Origin: Galactobacter sp052108535
GTDB taxonomy: Bacteria > Actinomycetota > Actinomycetes > Actinomycetales > Micrococcaceae
DNA length: 64,000 bases
Reading direction: 5' to 3'
Assembly: GCA_052108535.1 (NCBI GenBank)
Contig: JBQDZM010000002.1
Span: forward strand, 62,001-126,000
The notes below the pieces were generated by a model. That model was not told where the DNA came from and did not search any database. It saw nothing but the letters and a program-made list of their open reading frames with translations. Shown in pieces: positions 1 through 11,716 of the stretch. The position numbers and the translations under genes are program-made. How positions within the stretch are numbered: position 1 is the first letter of the stretch; the number at the start of each line of letters is the position of its first letter.

Positions 1-510
1 GCCCTCTCGGAGACCCTGACCAATGACACTCTCAAGGTCCTCGGCGCCTCCCGCCGGGTCTCCACCGAGGAGCGCGCCATCGGCGGAGGCAAGGACTACC
101 CCGAGGGTGATTCCGCCCGGGCACGTTACCTGGAGACGCTGACCGATACCGGCCTGGACCTGGGGCGCGCCACCGTGCTGCTCGAACGCTACGGAACCCG
201 CGCCACCGACGTCGCAGAGTACCTCGCTGCCGGAGAGGACCGGGTGCTCTCCGCATCCGATGAGCTCAGCGATCGCGAGCTGGCCTGGTTCGTGGAGCAT
301 GAACAGGCAGCTCACACCATCGACGTGTTCGTGCGTCGCACCAATCTTGCCTTCCGCGGCCTCGTCACCGACGACCTCATCGCCGAGGTCTCCGACGGGC
401 TGGCGCAGGTTCTCGGCTGGGACGCCAAGCGCGTCGCCGAGGAAAACGATTTCGCTCGTGCCATCCTGGTCGAGCGTCACCGGATGGCCTCGCTCGGGGC
501 CACCCTCTGA
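1..510 (+). CDS. glpD: Glycerol-3-phosphate dehydrogenase, C-terminal part (cut by window edge)
   Basis: The reading frame is open from base 1 and stops at 508-510, giving about 169 residues of a C-terminal domain. The protein would be the FAD-dependent enzyme that oxidises glycerol 3-phosphate to dihydroxyacetone phosphate and passes electrons to the quinone pool. The helical C-terminal part ends in the family-like segment EENDFARAILVERHRM. The FAD-binding N-terminus lies outside the window, so the identification rests on this segment and on glpF and glpK immediately downstream, a common actinobacterial glycerol operon order. The gap to glpF is about 88 bases and shows no terminator, so co-transcription is likely. 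Confidence 0.85.
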   Translation, partial: ALSETLTNDTLKVLGASRRVSTEERAIGGGKDYPEGDSARARYLETLTDTGLDLGRATVLLERYGTRATDVAEYLAAGEDRVLSASDELSDRELAWFVEHEQAAHTIDVFVRRTNLAFRGLVTDDLIAEVSDGLAQVLGWDAKRVAEENDFARAILVERHRMASLGATL

Positions 511-598
511 CCGGATCCGGGACGGAACGGCCGCTTCCGGCTACCACGTCCTCACGAGACGGTTTCATCACCGCCAACCAAGAACAATGGAGTCAATG

Positions 599-1390
599 AT
601 GACTGACATCACTCTGGGACAGGCCTTCCTGTCCGAGTTCATTGGCACCGCGCTGCTCATTCTCATGGGCTGTGGCGTGGTTGCCAACGTTTCCTTGAAG
701 AAGTCCAAGGGCGAGGGTGGCGGCACCCTCATGGTCAACTGGGGCTGGGGCATCGGCGTCTTCGTCGGCGTCTACGCGGCCTTCGCCACCGGCGGCCAGC
801 TCAACCCCGCCGTGACCATCGCCAAGGTGGTGGCGGGTCAGGACCTGGCCCCGGGCCTGGACGCCAATTTCGTCAACACCATCGTGATCATGCTGGCCGA
901 ACTCGTCGGCGGCATCGTGGGCGCCATCCTGTGCTGGCTGGCCTACAAGCAGCACTTCGACGAGCACGACGTCGCCGCTGACAAGCTCGGCGTGTTCTCC
1001 ACCGGCCCGGCCATCCGCAGCTACGGCTGGAACCTCGTGACCGAGATCCTGGCCACCTTCGTGCTCGTGGTCGCTGCCCTGACCTCCGGCTACACCACCA
1101 ATATCTACGTCGGTCCGCTGTTCATCGCCCTGGTGGTCGTGGGCATCGGTGCCTCCCTCGGCGGCCCCACCGGGTACGCCATCAACCCGGCCCGTGACCT
1201 CGGCCCCCGTATCGCTCACGCCATCCTGCCCATCAAGGGCAAGGGTTCCTCCGACTGGGCCTACGCCTGGGTCCCGGTGGTCGGCCCCATGATCGGTGGT
1301 GTGCTCGGCGCCCTCGTCTACCTGCTCTACGGGCAGGTCTTCGGCGATCCCGGTCTGGGTCTGCTCGAGCAGATCGCCGGCGCCAAGTAA
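599..1390 (+). CDS. glpF: Glycerol uptake facilitator (aquaglyceroporin, MIP family)
   Basis: A 263-residue integral membrane channel for facilitated glycerol diffusion. Both pore signatures are visible: NPA at about residues 69-71 and NPARD at about 196-200. The Asp after the second NPAR is typical of glycerol facilitators rather than water-only aquaporins. Hydrophobic stretches fit six membrane helices with two half-helices. In-frame ATGs occur at 587, 596 and 599. I chose 599 because GGAG at 589-592 lies six bases upstream. The frame stays open further upstream (to 260), but that extension overlaps glpD and does not look like MIP sequence. glpK follows after 43 bases. Confidence 0.95.
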   Translation: MTDITLGQAFLSEFIGTALLILMGCGVVANVSLKKSKGEGGGTLMVNWGWGIGVFVGVYAAFATGGQLNPAVTIAKVVAGQDLAPGLDANFVNTIVIMLAELVGGIVGAILCWLAYKQHFDEHDVAADKLGVFSTGPAIRSYGWNLVTEILATFVLVVAALTSGYTTNIYVGPLFIALVVVGIGASLGGPTGYAINPARDLGPRIAHAILPIKGKGSSDWAYAWVPVVGPMIGGVLGALVYLLYGQVFGDPGLGLLEQIAGAK

Positions 1391-1433
1391 TACTCACGTC
1401 CAACGTCGCAAAGACAATCAAAGGAGCTTGACA

Positions 1434-2954
1434 ATGGCGAATCAGAAGTACGTCATCGCGATCGACCAGGGGACCACGTCCTCCCGTGCGATCGTCTTCG
1501 ATCACGACGGTCAGATCGTCTCCGTGGGTCAGCTGGAGCACGAGCAGATTTTCCCGCACGCCGGGTGGGTCGAGCACGACCCCAAGGAGATCTGGAACAA
1601 CACGCGTGAGGCCATCGGCCAGGCCCTGGCCAAGGCGTCCATCACGCGTCACGACATCGCCTCCGTGGGTATCACCAACCAGCGTGAAACCGCAGTGGTG
1701 TGGGACAAGAACACCGGTGAGCCGGTGTACAACGCCATTGTCTGGCAGGACACCCGCACCCAGAAGATCGTCGAGGAGCTCTCCGCCGATGGCGGCAAGG
1801 AGCGTTTCAAGTCGATCGTCGGTCTGCCCCTGGACACCTACTTCTCCGGCACCAAGGTGAAGTGGATCCTGGACAACGTGGAGGGCGCACGCGAGCGCGC
1901 CGAGGCCGGAGACCTGCTCTTCGGCACCACCGACTCCTGGGTGATCTGGAACCTGACCGGCGGCGTGGACGGCGGCGTCCACACCACGGACGTCACCAAC
2001 GCCTCCCGCACGCTGCTGATGGATATCCGCACCCTGGAGTGGCGCGAAGACATCGCAGGCGTGTTCGGCATCCCGATGTCGATGCTGCCCGAGATCAAGC
2101 CCTCCTCCGGCGAGTTCGGCGTGGTGCATGACTCCCAGTTGCTGCGCGAGGTCCCGATCACGGGTGTGCTGGGTGACCAGCAGTCCGCGACCTTTGGCCA
2201 GGCCGCGTTCGACGCAGGCGAGTCCAAGAACACCTACGGCACCGGCTGCTTCCTCATTTTCAACACGGGCGAGGAGGTCGTCGAGTCCCAGAACGGCCTG
2301 CTGACCACCGTGGGTTACAAGCTCGGCGACGAGCCCACCCACTACGCGTTGGAGGGTTCCATCGCAGTGGCAGGCTCTTTGGTGCAGTGGCTGCGCGACA
2401 ACCTGCGCATGATCGACTCCGCTCCGGAGATCGAGAAGCTCGCCAAGACGGTGGAGGACAACGGTGGGGCCTACGTGGTCCCGGCGTTCTCCGGCCTCTA
2501 CGCCCCGTACTGGCGTCCCGACGCCCGTGGCGCCATCGTGGGTCTGACCCGCTACGTCAACCGCGGCCACATCGCCCGCGCCGTCCAGGAGTCCACGGCT
2601 TACCAGACCGCTGACGTCATGGACGCCGTGAACAAGGACTCCGGCGTGCCGCTGACCGAGCTCCGCGTGGACGGTGGCATGACTGCCAACGAGGACCTCA
2701 TGCAGTTCCAGGCCGATATTCTCGGCGTGGACGTGGTTCGCCCGGCCGTCACCGAGACCACCGCGCTCGGTGCCGCGTACGCGGCCGGCCTGGCCGTGGG
2801 CTACTGGTCGGACCTGGGCGAGCTCAAGGCCAACTGGGCCGAGGGCAAGCGCTGGACCCCCAACATGGACGAGGCGGAGCGCGAGCGTCTGCTGCGCCTG
2901 TGGCACAAGGCCGTCACCAAGTCCTTCGACTGGGTGGACGACGACGTCAACTGA
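1434..2954 (+). CDS. glpK: Glycerol kinase
   Basis: A 506-residue FGGY-family kinase that phosphorylates glycerol to glycerol 3-phosphate, trapping what GlpF lets in and supplying GlpD. The ATP-binding DQGTTSSR motif is at residues 11-18. The substrate-side segments HAGWVEHDP and FSGLYAPYWRPDARG are present, and the length is normal. The ATG at 1434 has AAGGAG at 1421-1426, seven bases upstream. The frame extends upstream to 1296 inside glpF, but that part is not kinase-like. The operon ends here, because an 18-bp hairpin follows at 3009-3058. Confidence 0.97.
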   Translation: MANQKYVIAIDQGTTSSRAIVFDHDGQIVSVGQLEHEQIFPHAGWVEHDPKEIWNNTREAIGQALAKASITRHDIASVGITNQRETAVVWDKNTGEPVYNAIVWQDTRTQKIVEELSADGGKERFKSIVGLPLDTYFSGTKVKWILDNVEGARERAEAGDLLFGTTDSWVIWNLTGGVDGGVHTTDVTNASRTLLMDIRTLEWREDIAGVFGIPMSMLPEIKPSSGEFGVVHDSQLLREVPITGVLGDQQSATFGQAAFDAGESKNTYGTGCFLIFNTGEEVVESQNGLLTTVGYKLGDEPTHYALEGSIAVAGSLVQWLRDNLRMIDSAPEIEKLAKTVEDNGGAYVVPAFSGLYAPYWRPDARGAIVGLTRYVNRGHIARAVQESTAYQTADVMDAVNKDSGVPLTELRVDGGMTANEDLMQFQADILGVDVVRPAVTETTALGAAYAAGLAVGYWSDLGELKANWAEGKRWTPNMDEAERERLLRLWHKAVTKSFDWVDDDVN

Positions 2955-3008
2955 CACTTTCGCGCGTGACCGTGCCCGCCCGTCGGGCATGGTGATGTGC
3001 GCAGTGTC

Positions 3009-3058
3009 ACCACCGAAAAGCCCGGCTCCGCATCCGCGGGGCCGGGCTTTTCGGTGGT
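3009..3058 (+). terminator. Terminator after glpK
   Basis: Perfect 18-bp inverted repeat (3009-3026 with 3041-3058) around a 14-base loop. Each arm carries an AAAA/TTTT block followed by a GC-rich core. There is no long U tract outside the stem. Confidence 0.75.
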
Positions 3059-3200
3059 ACCGACCAGAGTTCCTGGCGATGTGGCGGTAGAATGATCTGG
3101 TGCCAATGGCCGCGCCCACGCGCCCCATCGGCACTCTTCGCGAGGGCCTCGAAGGGGGACCCGCGTCTCACCCGAGGTTCTAGTCAAGTGAGGTTTCACG

Positions 3201-5702
<2,502 letters not shown>

Positions 5703-5735
5703 CCAGGTAGTTCAGAACTGAGAAATCAGGCAGAC

Positions 5736-6662
5736 ATGACTGAGCCTCAGGCGAGTTCCCCGCGGACCGGGCTCCTCCAACGTCTGGGGAGGCGCGGCCC
5801 GCGGGGTCCCAAGGTGCTCGTGGTCACGGACGCCGCGTCCGCGCTTCCCGCCGATTTCGTCGACGCCTACGCAGAGCATCTGCACGTGGTCGGCATGCCT
5901 GTGACCATCGGGGAACGCACCTATGTCGAGGAGTTCGACGACGTCGGAGAGCAGCTCTCGCTAGGACTCGCCATGGGGTCGCCGGTGTCCACGTCGCGCG
6001 TCCCGCCGGGCCAGATGCTGAAGGTGCTCGATGCCGCGGGGCAGGCCGGTTTCGACGAGGTCGTGGTGATCACCTTGTCCTCCGCCCTGTCGGGGACGCT
6101 CGATTCCGCGCGGTGGGCCGCTGACAGAGCGGTCCTACCCACTCATGTGGTGGATTCCCGCTCGGCAGGTCTTGGTCAGGGTTTCGCCGTGATGGCGGCG
6201 GCCGAACTGGCGCAGAGACGCGCACCGCTGGAGGACATCCTCGCGGCGGCCCGCACGGGGGACAGGTCTCGGATCTGGCTGTGCGTCCCGTCGCTGGATC
6301 GGCTGCGCAAGGGCGGGCGCATCAGCGGCACCGCCTCCCTGGTGGGGACCCTGCTCAACGTGAAGCCGCTGCTTGGCCTCACGCCCGACGGGCGGGTGGT
6401 TCCCTTGGAACGAGTCAGGTCACTTCCGCGCGCCGTGGATCGGATGATCGAATTGGCGCAGGCCGTGGTGGGCCCCGATCCCGACCGCGTGCGCGTCGGG
6501 GTGCATCACTTCGGTGCGCCGGAGCTGGCGGCGAATCTGGCCGAGAAGGTCCGAGGGTGGAGTAGTGAGGATCCGGTGGTGACGGTGGCGCCTCCGGTCC
6601 TGGCAGCGCACACGGGAGCAGGACTCACCGCGCTCGTGGTGCGCAACGAACCCGCTCACTGA
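5736..6662 (+). CDS. DegV family protein (fatty-acid-binding fold)
   Basis: A 308-residue protein with the DegV fold. It has the N-terminal KVLVVTDAASALPADF strand and the lipid-contact segment VSTSRVPPGQM, and later SALSGTLDSARWAA and LDRLRKGGRISG. Family members bind a single fatty acid. The best-known relatives (FakB) present fatty acids to a FakA kinase, but no fakA is in this window, so the role here is open. It lies 33 bases after leuS and about 100 bases before comEA. The ribosome-binding site is weak. Confidence 0.85.
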   Translation: MTEPQASSPRTGLLQRLGRRGPRGPKVLVVTDAASALPADFVDAYAEHLHVVGMPVTIGERTYVEEFDDVGEQLSLGLAMGSPVSTSRVPPGQMLKVLDAAGQAGFDEVVVITLSSALSGTLDSARWAADRAVLPTHVVDSRSAGLGQGFAVMAAAELAQRRAPLEDILAAARTGDRSRIWLCVPSLDRLRKGGRISGTASLVGTLLNVKPLLGLTPDGRVVPLERVRSLPRAVDRMIELAQAVVGPDPDRVRVGVHHFGAPELAANLAEKVRGWSSEDPVVTVAPPVLAAHTGAGLTALVVRNEPAH

Positions 6663-6750
6663 GGCACCACTTCACAGCGCCGTCGGCGTGTCCTTGGCCC
6701 GCTGTCCACAGTTCAGGGGGCTGGTGGTGCGACCGGGTATGACGGCGTCC

Positions 6751-6756
6751 TAGCCT
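6751..6756 (+). promoter_or_regulatory. Probable -10 hexamer for leaderless comEA mRNA
   Basis: TAGCCT followed by seven bases and the comEA ATG at 6764. No Shine-Dalgarno sequence fits before the start. The spacing places the transcription start at or next to the A of ATG. Confidence 0.5.
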
Positions 6757-6763
6757 GATCCGC

Positions 6764-7657
6764 ATGGGCAAGCACGGGGGAGGGCGAGACGACGGCTGGG
6801 AGATCACCGCACCGGCCGGACTCGGCGATGTCTTCCGTGAACCGGATTCCGGAGACGGGGAGCTTCGGGACGGGGCCGGCGACCTGGACGGAACTGGGTA
6901 CCAGGATCGGGAGCGCGACAGCTCTGCGTTCGTTCCACCGCGTCGGCGTTTTGGCGGGTGGGGCCACCGCGCATTGGTGGTGGTCCTGATCGCGGCGGCC
7001 GGCGTCATCGGGTTCAGGGTGGCAGATGCCCTCCAGCAACGAGACGACGGTGAAATCCTGGTTCCGGCGGAGAGATCTGTGCCGGCTGAGGGCTCTGGCC
7101 CGGCGGCGAGTCCTGGGAAGAGCACGCCGGAGGGGACTACGCCACTGTCCTCCGCGCCCTCCGGTGAGACGCCCCCGTCAGCCTCCTCCGCAGCGCTGCA
7201 GGTCCACGTGATCGGCGCGGTCAAGATGCCAGGACTGTACGGGTTGAACGCCGGTGCCAGGGTGGATGATGCGGTGAAGGCCGCAGGCGGAACGACGTCG
7301 AAGGCCGACCTGTCAGGGCTGAACCTGGCCCAGCCGGTCAGTGATGGCATCCAGGTGCGGGTGCCTGCCGTGGGGGAGGCCCAGGTCCCGAACACCGGTG
7401 GTGGCGCACAGTCACCCGCAGCCCCCGGGACAACCGCCGCTGCGCTCACGCCGGACGCCGAGGCGGTGGTCAATCTCAACACCGCGGACGAGTCCGCCTT
7501 GCAAACCTTGCCGGGTATCGGGCCGGCCTTGTCACAACGGCTCATCGAGTGGCGTGAACGTCATGGGCCCTTCACCTCTGCCGCGGATCTCGACGCCGTC
7601 CCGGGGATCGGCCCGGCCATGCTGGCCAAGCTGGAGGGCAAGGTCGGCTATGGGTGA
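6764..7657 (+). CDS. comEA: ComEA-like DNA-binding protein (SLBB and helix-hairpin-helix)
   Basis: A 297-residue membrane-anchored protein. A charged cytoplasmic N-terminus is followed by one membrane helix (about 66-88), a Ser/Pro-rich linker, an SLBB domain beginning VHVIGAVKMPGLYGL (about 146-190), and a C-terminal double helix-hairpin-helix (LPGIGPALSQRL and VPGIGPAMLAKL). ComEA binds incoming double-stranded DNA at the cell surface and hands it to the ComEC channel, which is encoded next with an 8-base overlap. No pilus genes or comFC are in the window, so natural competence cannot be concluded. Confidence 0.92.
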   Translation: MGKHGGGRDDGWEITAPAGLGDVFREPDSGDGELRDGAGDLDGTGYQDRERDSSAFVPPRRRFGGWGHRALVVVLIAAAGVIGFRVADALQQRDDGEILVPAERSVPAEGSGPAASPGKSTPEGTTPLSSAPSGETPPSASSAALQVHVIGAVKMPGLYGLNAGARVDDAVKAAGGTTSKADLSGLNLAQPVSDGIQVRVPAVGEAQVPNTGGGAQSPAAPGTTAAALTPDAEAVVNLNTADESALQTLPGIGPALSQRLIEWRERHGPFTSAADLDAVPGIGPAMLAKLEGKVGYG

Positions 7658-10067
7658 GCGTCAGGGCACGGCTCCGGGCTGGGGCGGCTCAACGTCCGTG
7701 CTGGTTCCAGCTGGGGTCGTGTTGCTCGGGGGAGTGGTTTACACGTTTCATGGGTGGGGACCGGTCGCTGCGTTGGTGCTCACCGGCGCCGCCTCGCTGA
7801 CCGCGTTTGGTCTGTGGTGGGCGGGGAGCAGGGAACGGGGCGGTGCTGCGCGCTGGTGTCCCTTGGCCGCGGTGGCCTGCGCCGGCTTGGCGGTGCTCGG
7901 CGCTGGGAGCGCGGCGGATGCCAGAAGCCGCTCAGCGAGCGCGCACCTTCTCGCCGAGGACCGAGTGCGGCTGTCCCTGCGACTGGAGGCCTCCGTCTCC
8001 GAGGCCGGTGAGGTCTTGCTCGCTTCCTCCACCATCACGGCCGGATCCGGTGCCGGCGCCAACGTGCTCCTCGTGGTGCCGGTCGCGCTGGTTTCCGACC
8101 GTGCAGCTTGGGATCGTGGGACGGAACTCAGCGGGTGGTTCGCCCCGTCCGGGCTGGACGGCCGATCACCGGAGTCGGCTCGCGTCCGTTTGGTCTCAGC
8201 ACCGCTGTCCGGCCCGGACGTTGCCGATGACGTCCTCTCCGCTCAACGCCGGGCACTGACTCGGTTGTACCGGGGCGGCGATCCGGACGGAGGATCCGCG
8301 CTGGTCCCCGGCATGGTGGCCGGGGACAGGTCCCTGCAATCCGCCCGCCTGACCGATGCGATGACCCAGGCGGGGCTCAGTCACGTCACGGCCGTCTCCG
8401 GGTCCAATATCTCCGTGCTGATCTCGGCCGTGGCAGCTACCGGGAGGTTACTGCGGCTGCCACGGTGGGCGGGCGGTCTGCTCTCCGTCACGGCTGTGGG
8501 AGCCTTCGTGCTATTGGTGGGACCGGACCCACCGGTGCTCAGAGCTGCCGTCATGGGAGGTATGGCAGCCGTTGCGGTGGTGGCGGGCCGCCCCCGAGTC
8601 GGGATCCTGCTGGTGGCTGCGGCCGCGGCACTGCTGGTCTGCGCCGATCCGTGGCAACTGACCCGGGTGGGGTTTCGGCTCTCGGTGGCGGCCTGTTTGG
8701 GGATCACCCTGATCGGTTCGCCCCTGGCGAAGGGGTTACAGGCGGTCCACGTGCCTCGGATGCTGGCGGAGTCGGTGTCCGTCTCGGTGGCGGCGACGTT
8801 GGCGTGCACGCCGGAGCTGATTGGGCTGTCATCGGTTCAATCGCCCTTGATGGTGCCGGTCAATGTCCTGGCCGCACCGTTCGTGGTGGTGGTGGGGACC
8901 TTGGGGCCGGCGCTGTTGTTGCTGGCTCCGCTTGGGCCCTGGCTGTGTCTGCCGCTGGTGGAGGTCTGTGGCTGGGCAGCCCAGGTGGTGGCGTGGCTGG
9001 GGTTGGTCTCTGCGGAACGTGGTCCCAGGCTGCACTGGCCAGACGCTCCCTGGGGCGTGTTCTTGGGTGTGCTGCTGTGCTGGGTACTACCGGCAGGGCT
9101 CATTCTCGTTGCGAGGAAGGGGCTACCCCAGACAATCCGTCACCGCAACGTAGGTTCCGCACACGGGCGTGACGGAAAGCCGAGGGGGCGCACCCAGCGC
9201 GGGAGAAGACGTGCTCTGCGACGGCGGATCACTGTCCTGTCCGTCGCGATCGCCACTTCGGCCGCCCTGGGCGGGATCGTGGGGACCATACCGGAGACAC
9301 GCACGCTGATGGGGATCGACGTGGTTGGCTCCAAGGCGCGACCGGGGGATGTGCTGTTGTGCGATGTGGGTCAGGGGGACGCCATGGTGTTGGTAGCAGA
9401 CGGCGGTAGGGGAGTGCTGCTGGACGCCGGCCCGGAGGATGGCGACGTGAGCGCGTGCCTGGCCGCGGCGGACGTCGGGCAGCTCTGTGCGGCGCTGATT
9501 TCGCATTTGGACGAGGATCACGTTGGCGGTCTGGCCGCGGCGTTGAAGCGGGTTCCTGCCGACGCGGTGCTCTACGGGACGGCCGGGCGTGCAGCACCGA
9601 CCGCTGCGGCGGTCCGCGGTAGGGAAGGTGACCAGGTCAAGTGTGCGCCGTGGACGGTAAGCGTCCTGAGCGCCCCTACCGCGGCAGAAGAGAACGACGC
9701 CTCGCTCGTGGTCCGCGCCGTCAGCGACGTCGGCGCGGGACTGGACGTGCTCACGGCCGGCGACGCCGAGGAAGCGGCGGGGAAGGCGGCCGTCGGGCTC
9801 GGAGCCGCGGAACCCAGCGGCCAACGGCGTCGGCTGCTGAAGATCTCTCACCACGGATCCGCCAATGGCGGGACGGACCTGGAGCGGGCCTTCAGGCCTC
9901 ATGCGGCGCTCATCGGCGTTGGGGCCCACAATACTTACGGCCACCCGTCGGCCAGAATCCTGGACGCGTTGATTCGGGACTCCGTCCCGGTGCTGCGCAC
10001 GGACCAGGACGGAACGGTGTTGATCCGTTCCACGGAGCAGGGGCTGCGCGTCGTGCGGCATGAGTGA
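7650..10067 (+). CDS. comEC: ComEC/Rec2 family DNA-uptake channel with metallo-beta-lactamase domain
   Basis: An 805-residue polytopic membrane protein. The N-terminal membrane/OB part is followed by the Competence domain with many helices (about 215-480; signature TQAGLSHVTAVSGSNIS). A C-terminal metallo-beta-lactamase-like nuclease domain starts near residue 563 (LLCDVGQGDAMVL) and carries SHLDEDHVGG and SHHGSANGG. The HxDxDH form of the metal motif is usual in ComEC. The ATG at 7650 overlaps comEA by 8 bases, which indicates translational coupling. The frame is open upstream to 7341, but that part lies inside comEA and is not used. Confidence 0.92.
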   Translation: MGERQGTAPGWGGSTSVLVPAGVVLLGGVVYTFHGWGPVAALVLTGAASLTAFGLWWAGSRERGGAARWCPLAAVACAGLAVLGAGSAADARSRSASAHLLAEDRVRLSLRLEASVSEAGEVLLASSTITAGSGAGANVLLVVPVALVSDRAAWDRGTELSGWFAPSGLDGRSPESARVRLVSAPLSGPDVADDVLSAQRRALTRLYRGGDPDGGSALVPGMVAGDRSLQSARLTDAMTQAGLSHVTAVSGSNISVLISAVAATGRLLRLPRWAGGLLSVTAVGAFVLLVGPDPPVLRAAVMGGMAAVAVVAGRPRVGILLVAAAAALLVCADPWQLTRVGFRLSVAACLGITLIGSPLAKGLQAVHVPRMLAESVSVSVAATLACTPELIGLSSVQSPLMVPVNVLAAPFVVVVGTLGPALLLLAPLGPWLCLPLVEVCGWAAQVVAWLGLVSAERGPRLHWPDAPWGVFLGVLLCWVLPAGLILVARKGLPQTIRHRNVGSAHGRDGKPRGRTQRGRRRALRRRITVLSVAIATSAALGGIVGTIPETRTLMGIDVVGSKARPGDVLLCDVGQGDAMVLVADGGRGVLLDAGPEDGDVSACLAAADVGQLCAALISHLDEDHVGGLAAALKRVPADAVLYGTAGRAAPTAAAVRGREGDQVKCAPWTVSVLSAPTAAEENDASLVVRAVSDVGAGLDVLTAGDAEEAAGKAAVGLGAAEPSGQRRRLLKISHHGSANGGTDLERAFRPHAALIGVGAHNTYGHPSARILDALIRDSVPVLRTDQDGTVLIRSTEQGLRVVRHE

Positions 10068-10131
10068 GCCGACTAGACTCGATCATCGGGGCCAATCAGA
10101 CGAGAAGCAGACGAACAAGGACGTGGTGAAC

Positions 10132-11145
10132 ATGGCTGCAGCTGCACGCGGATCTCGTGCGCGCACCACCAAGGCGGCGCGCGGCATCGGTTTTCGGCAG
10201 GCAGAACCACGTCCGCTTGTGCTGCTCACCGGGGCCGACGACTACCAGGCGGCCCGCGCCTTCGAACGGATCCGGGAGCTAGCCAAGGCCCAGGAACCGG
10301 AACTCACCGTGACCCGCTTCGAGGCTGCCTCGTACCAGCCCGGTGAACTGCTGTTAGCTGCCAGCCCCTCCCTGTTCGGCGGCCGGAACCTAGTGGAATT
10401 CCACGGCCTTGCCCAGATGAATGAGGCGGCACAGAAGGACCTCACCGGCTACGTGACCTCACCCGATCCCGATGTCTGCGTGGTGCTGCAGCACTCTGGT
10501 GGCAACCGGGGCAAGGGACTGCTGGATGCGCTGAAGAAGAGCGCGGCGGTGATTGACTGCACCCCGTACAAGAAGGATGCCGAGAAGGTCGAGTTTGTGC
10601 AGGCAGAGTTCAAGCAGGCGCGTCGGAAGATCGCCCCGGAGGCTGTGTCCGCGCTGGTCACCGCGGTGGGCTCGGATCTGGCGGAACTCGGTTCAGCCTG
10701 CAAGCAGCTCATGGGGGACGCGGAGGGCGACGTCAGTGCCGACCAGGTCGCGGCGTACTTCGGTGGGCGGGTGGAGACCACCGGCTTCGCTGTGGCGGAC
10801 GCCGCGTTGGCAGGGCGGGGGGCACAGGCGGTCTCCTTGCTGCGTCATGCCCTGGCGACGGGGATCGACCCGGTCCCGTTGGTCTCGGCGCTCGGGTTGA
10901 AGATCCGTTCGGCCGCACGGGTCGCCGGGATGCCCACCGCAGAGGCGGCCTCCACCTGGAAGATGGCGCCGTGGCAGGTGCAGCAGGCGCAGGAGGTGGC
11001 CAGACGCCTTGGGCAGGAGTCCTTGGCGCGGTGCGTGCTCCTCGTGGCGCAGACCGACGCCCTGGTGAAGGGCGAAGGGCGAGACCCTCACTACGCGATC
11101 GAGCGGGCCGTCGTCGCCGTGTCCCGTTTGGCAGGCCGCCGCTGA
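10132..11145 (+). CDS. holA: DNA polymerase III delta subunit
   Basis: A 337-residue clamp-loader delta subunit that opens the sliding clamp. It has the RPLVLLTGADDYQAARAFE start, a central AAA+-like region and the C-terminal helical collar domain (LLVAQTDALVKG...HYAIERAVVAV). I chose the ATG at 10132 over the in-frame ATG at 10060. The 10060 start overlaps the comEC stop and adds 24 atypical residues. A -10 like hexamer (TAGACT, 10071-10076) lies between the two, and AAGGA precedes 10132 by ten bases. holA next to comEC is a common arrangement. Confidence 0.93.
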   Translation: MAAAARGSRARTTKAARGIGFRQAEPRPLVLLTGADDYQAARAFERIRELAKAQEPELTVTRFEAASYQPGELLLAASPSLFGGRNLVEFHGLAQMNEAAQKDLTGYVTSPDPDVCVVLQHSGGNRGKGLLDALKKSAAVIDCTPYKKDAEKVEFVQAEFKQARRKIAPEAVSALVTAVGSDLAELGSACKQLMGDAEGDVSADQVAAYFGGRVETTGFAVADAALAGRGAQAVSLLRHALATGIDPVPLVSALGLKIRSAARVAGMPTAEAASTWKMAPWQVQQAQEVARRLGQESLARCVLLVAQTDALVKGEGRDPHYAIERAVVAVSRLAGRR

Positions 11146-11268
11146 AACCAAGAAGGCCCCGACACCCGTCGGTGCTTCGGCACATCCGTCGGTGCGAATC
11201 CACTGATCTGTACCGACGGACGTGTCAGCACACCGCAGGACGTCGCACCGGAAACCAAGAAGGCCCCG
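11144..11268 (+). repeat. Direct repeat of 18 bases, 107 bases apart
   Basis: The 18-mer GAAACCAAGAAGGCCCCG occurs at 11144-11161, including the last bases of the holA stop codon, and again at 11251-11268, where it runs into the left arm of the terminator. The sequence between contains two copies of CCGTCGGTGC, and a 9-bp stem (11185-11193 with 11212-11220). It may be a duplicated or decayed terminator. Confidence 0.7.
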
Positions 11269-11292
11269 CCACCGGAATCCGGTGACGGGGCC
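11262..11292. terminator. Bidirectional terminator between holA and rpsT
   Basis: A hairpin of about 15 bp with one mismatch (11262-11276 with 11278-11292), placed between the convergent genes holA (+) and rpsT (-). Confidence 0.65.
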
Positions 11293-11307
11293 TCAAAGCG
11301 TTAAACC

Positions 11308-11568
11308 TCAGAGGGCGTTGACCTTCTTGGAGATCGCCGACTTGCGGTTGGCGGCCTGGTTCTTGTGGATGACGCCCTTGGAGACAGCCTTGTCCAGCTT
11401 GCGGGATGCAGCCTGGAGGGCCGGCTGAGCGGCTTCCTTGTCACCGGCGGCAACAGCCGCGTTGACCTTGTTGACAGCGGTCTTCAGCTCCGACTTCACG
11501 GAGGCGTTACGCTGACGCGCCTTCTCGTTGGTGAGAATGCGCTTCTTCTGGGACTTAATGTTCGCCAC
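11308..11568 (-). CDS. rpsT: 30S ribosomal protein S20
   Basis: An 86-residue, very basic, helical protein that binds 16S rRNA. The N-terminus MANIKSQKKRILTNEKARQR and the core SKGVIHKNQAANRKSAISKK are diagnostic of S20, and the length is normal. AAGGAC lies a few bases before the ATG. A good -10 (TATAGT, complement of 11700-11705) lies about 130 bases upstream, so a long leader is possible. S20 leaders are sites of autoregulation in other bacteria, but no such structure was identified here. Confidence 0.98.
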   Translation of the reverse strand: MANIKSQKKRILTNEKARQRNASVKSELKTAVNKVNAAVAAGDKEAAQPALQAASRKLDKAVSKGVIHKNQAANRKSAISKKVNAL

Positions 11569-11699
11569 GGTTGTCCTTCTTGACGAATGGATGGATGGTC
11601 TGAGGGTTTACGTCCTCGAACACGACTGAGATGGCGTGGGGATACCAGGTTGTGTTCATGGACGAGTGCCCGTCGACCAGCGCGGACACACTCCGTTGA

Positions 11700-11705
11700 A
11701 CTATA
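11700..11705 (-). promoter_or_regulatory. Possible -10 hexamer of the rpsT promoter
   Basis: TATAGT on the minus strand, the closest match to TATAAT near rpsT. It lies just inside the intergenic side of the PemK-like gene end. No convincing -35 was found. Confidence 0.35.
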
Positions 11706-11716
11706 CCAGGAATCAC

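Noticed and set aside
3050..3066. GGTGGTACCG before leuS resembling the T-box core
   Set aside because: It belongs to the right arm of the glpK terminator and lies upstream of the probable leuS promoter. No specifier stem is visible.
1233..3134. A 633-codon open frame on the minus strand across glpK
   Set aside because: Antisense to glycerol kinase, no recognisable domain or start site.
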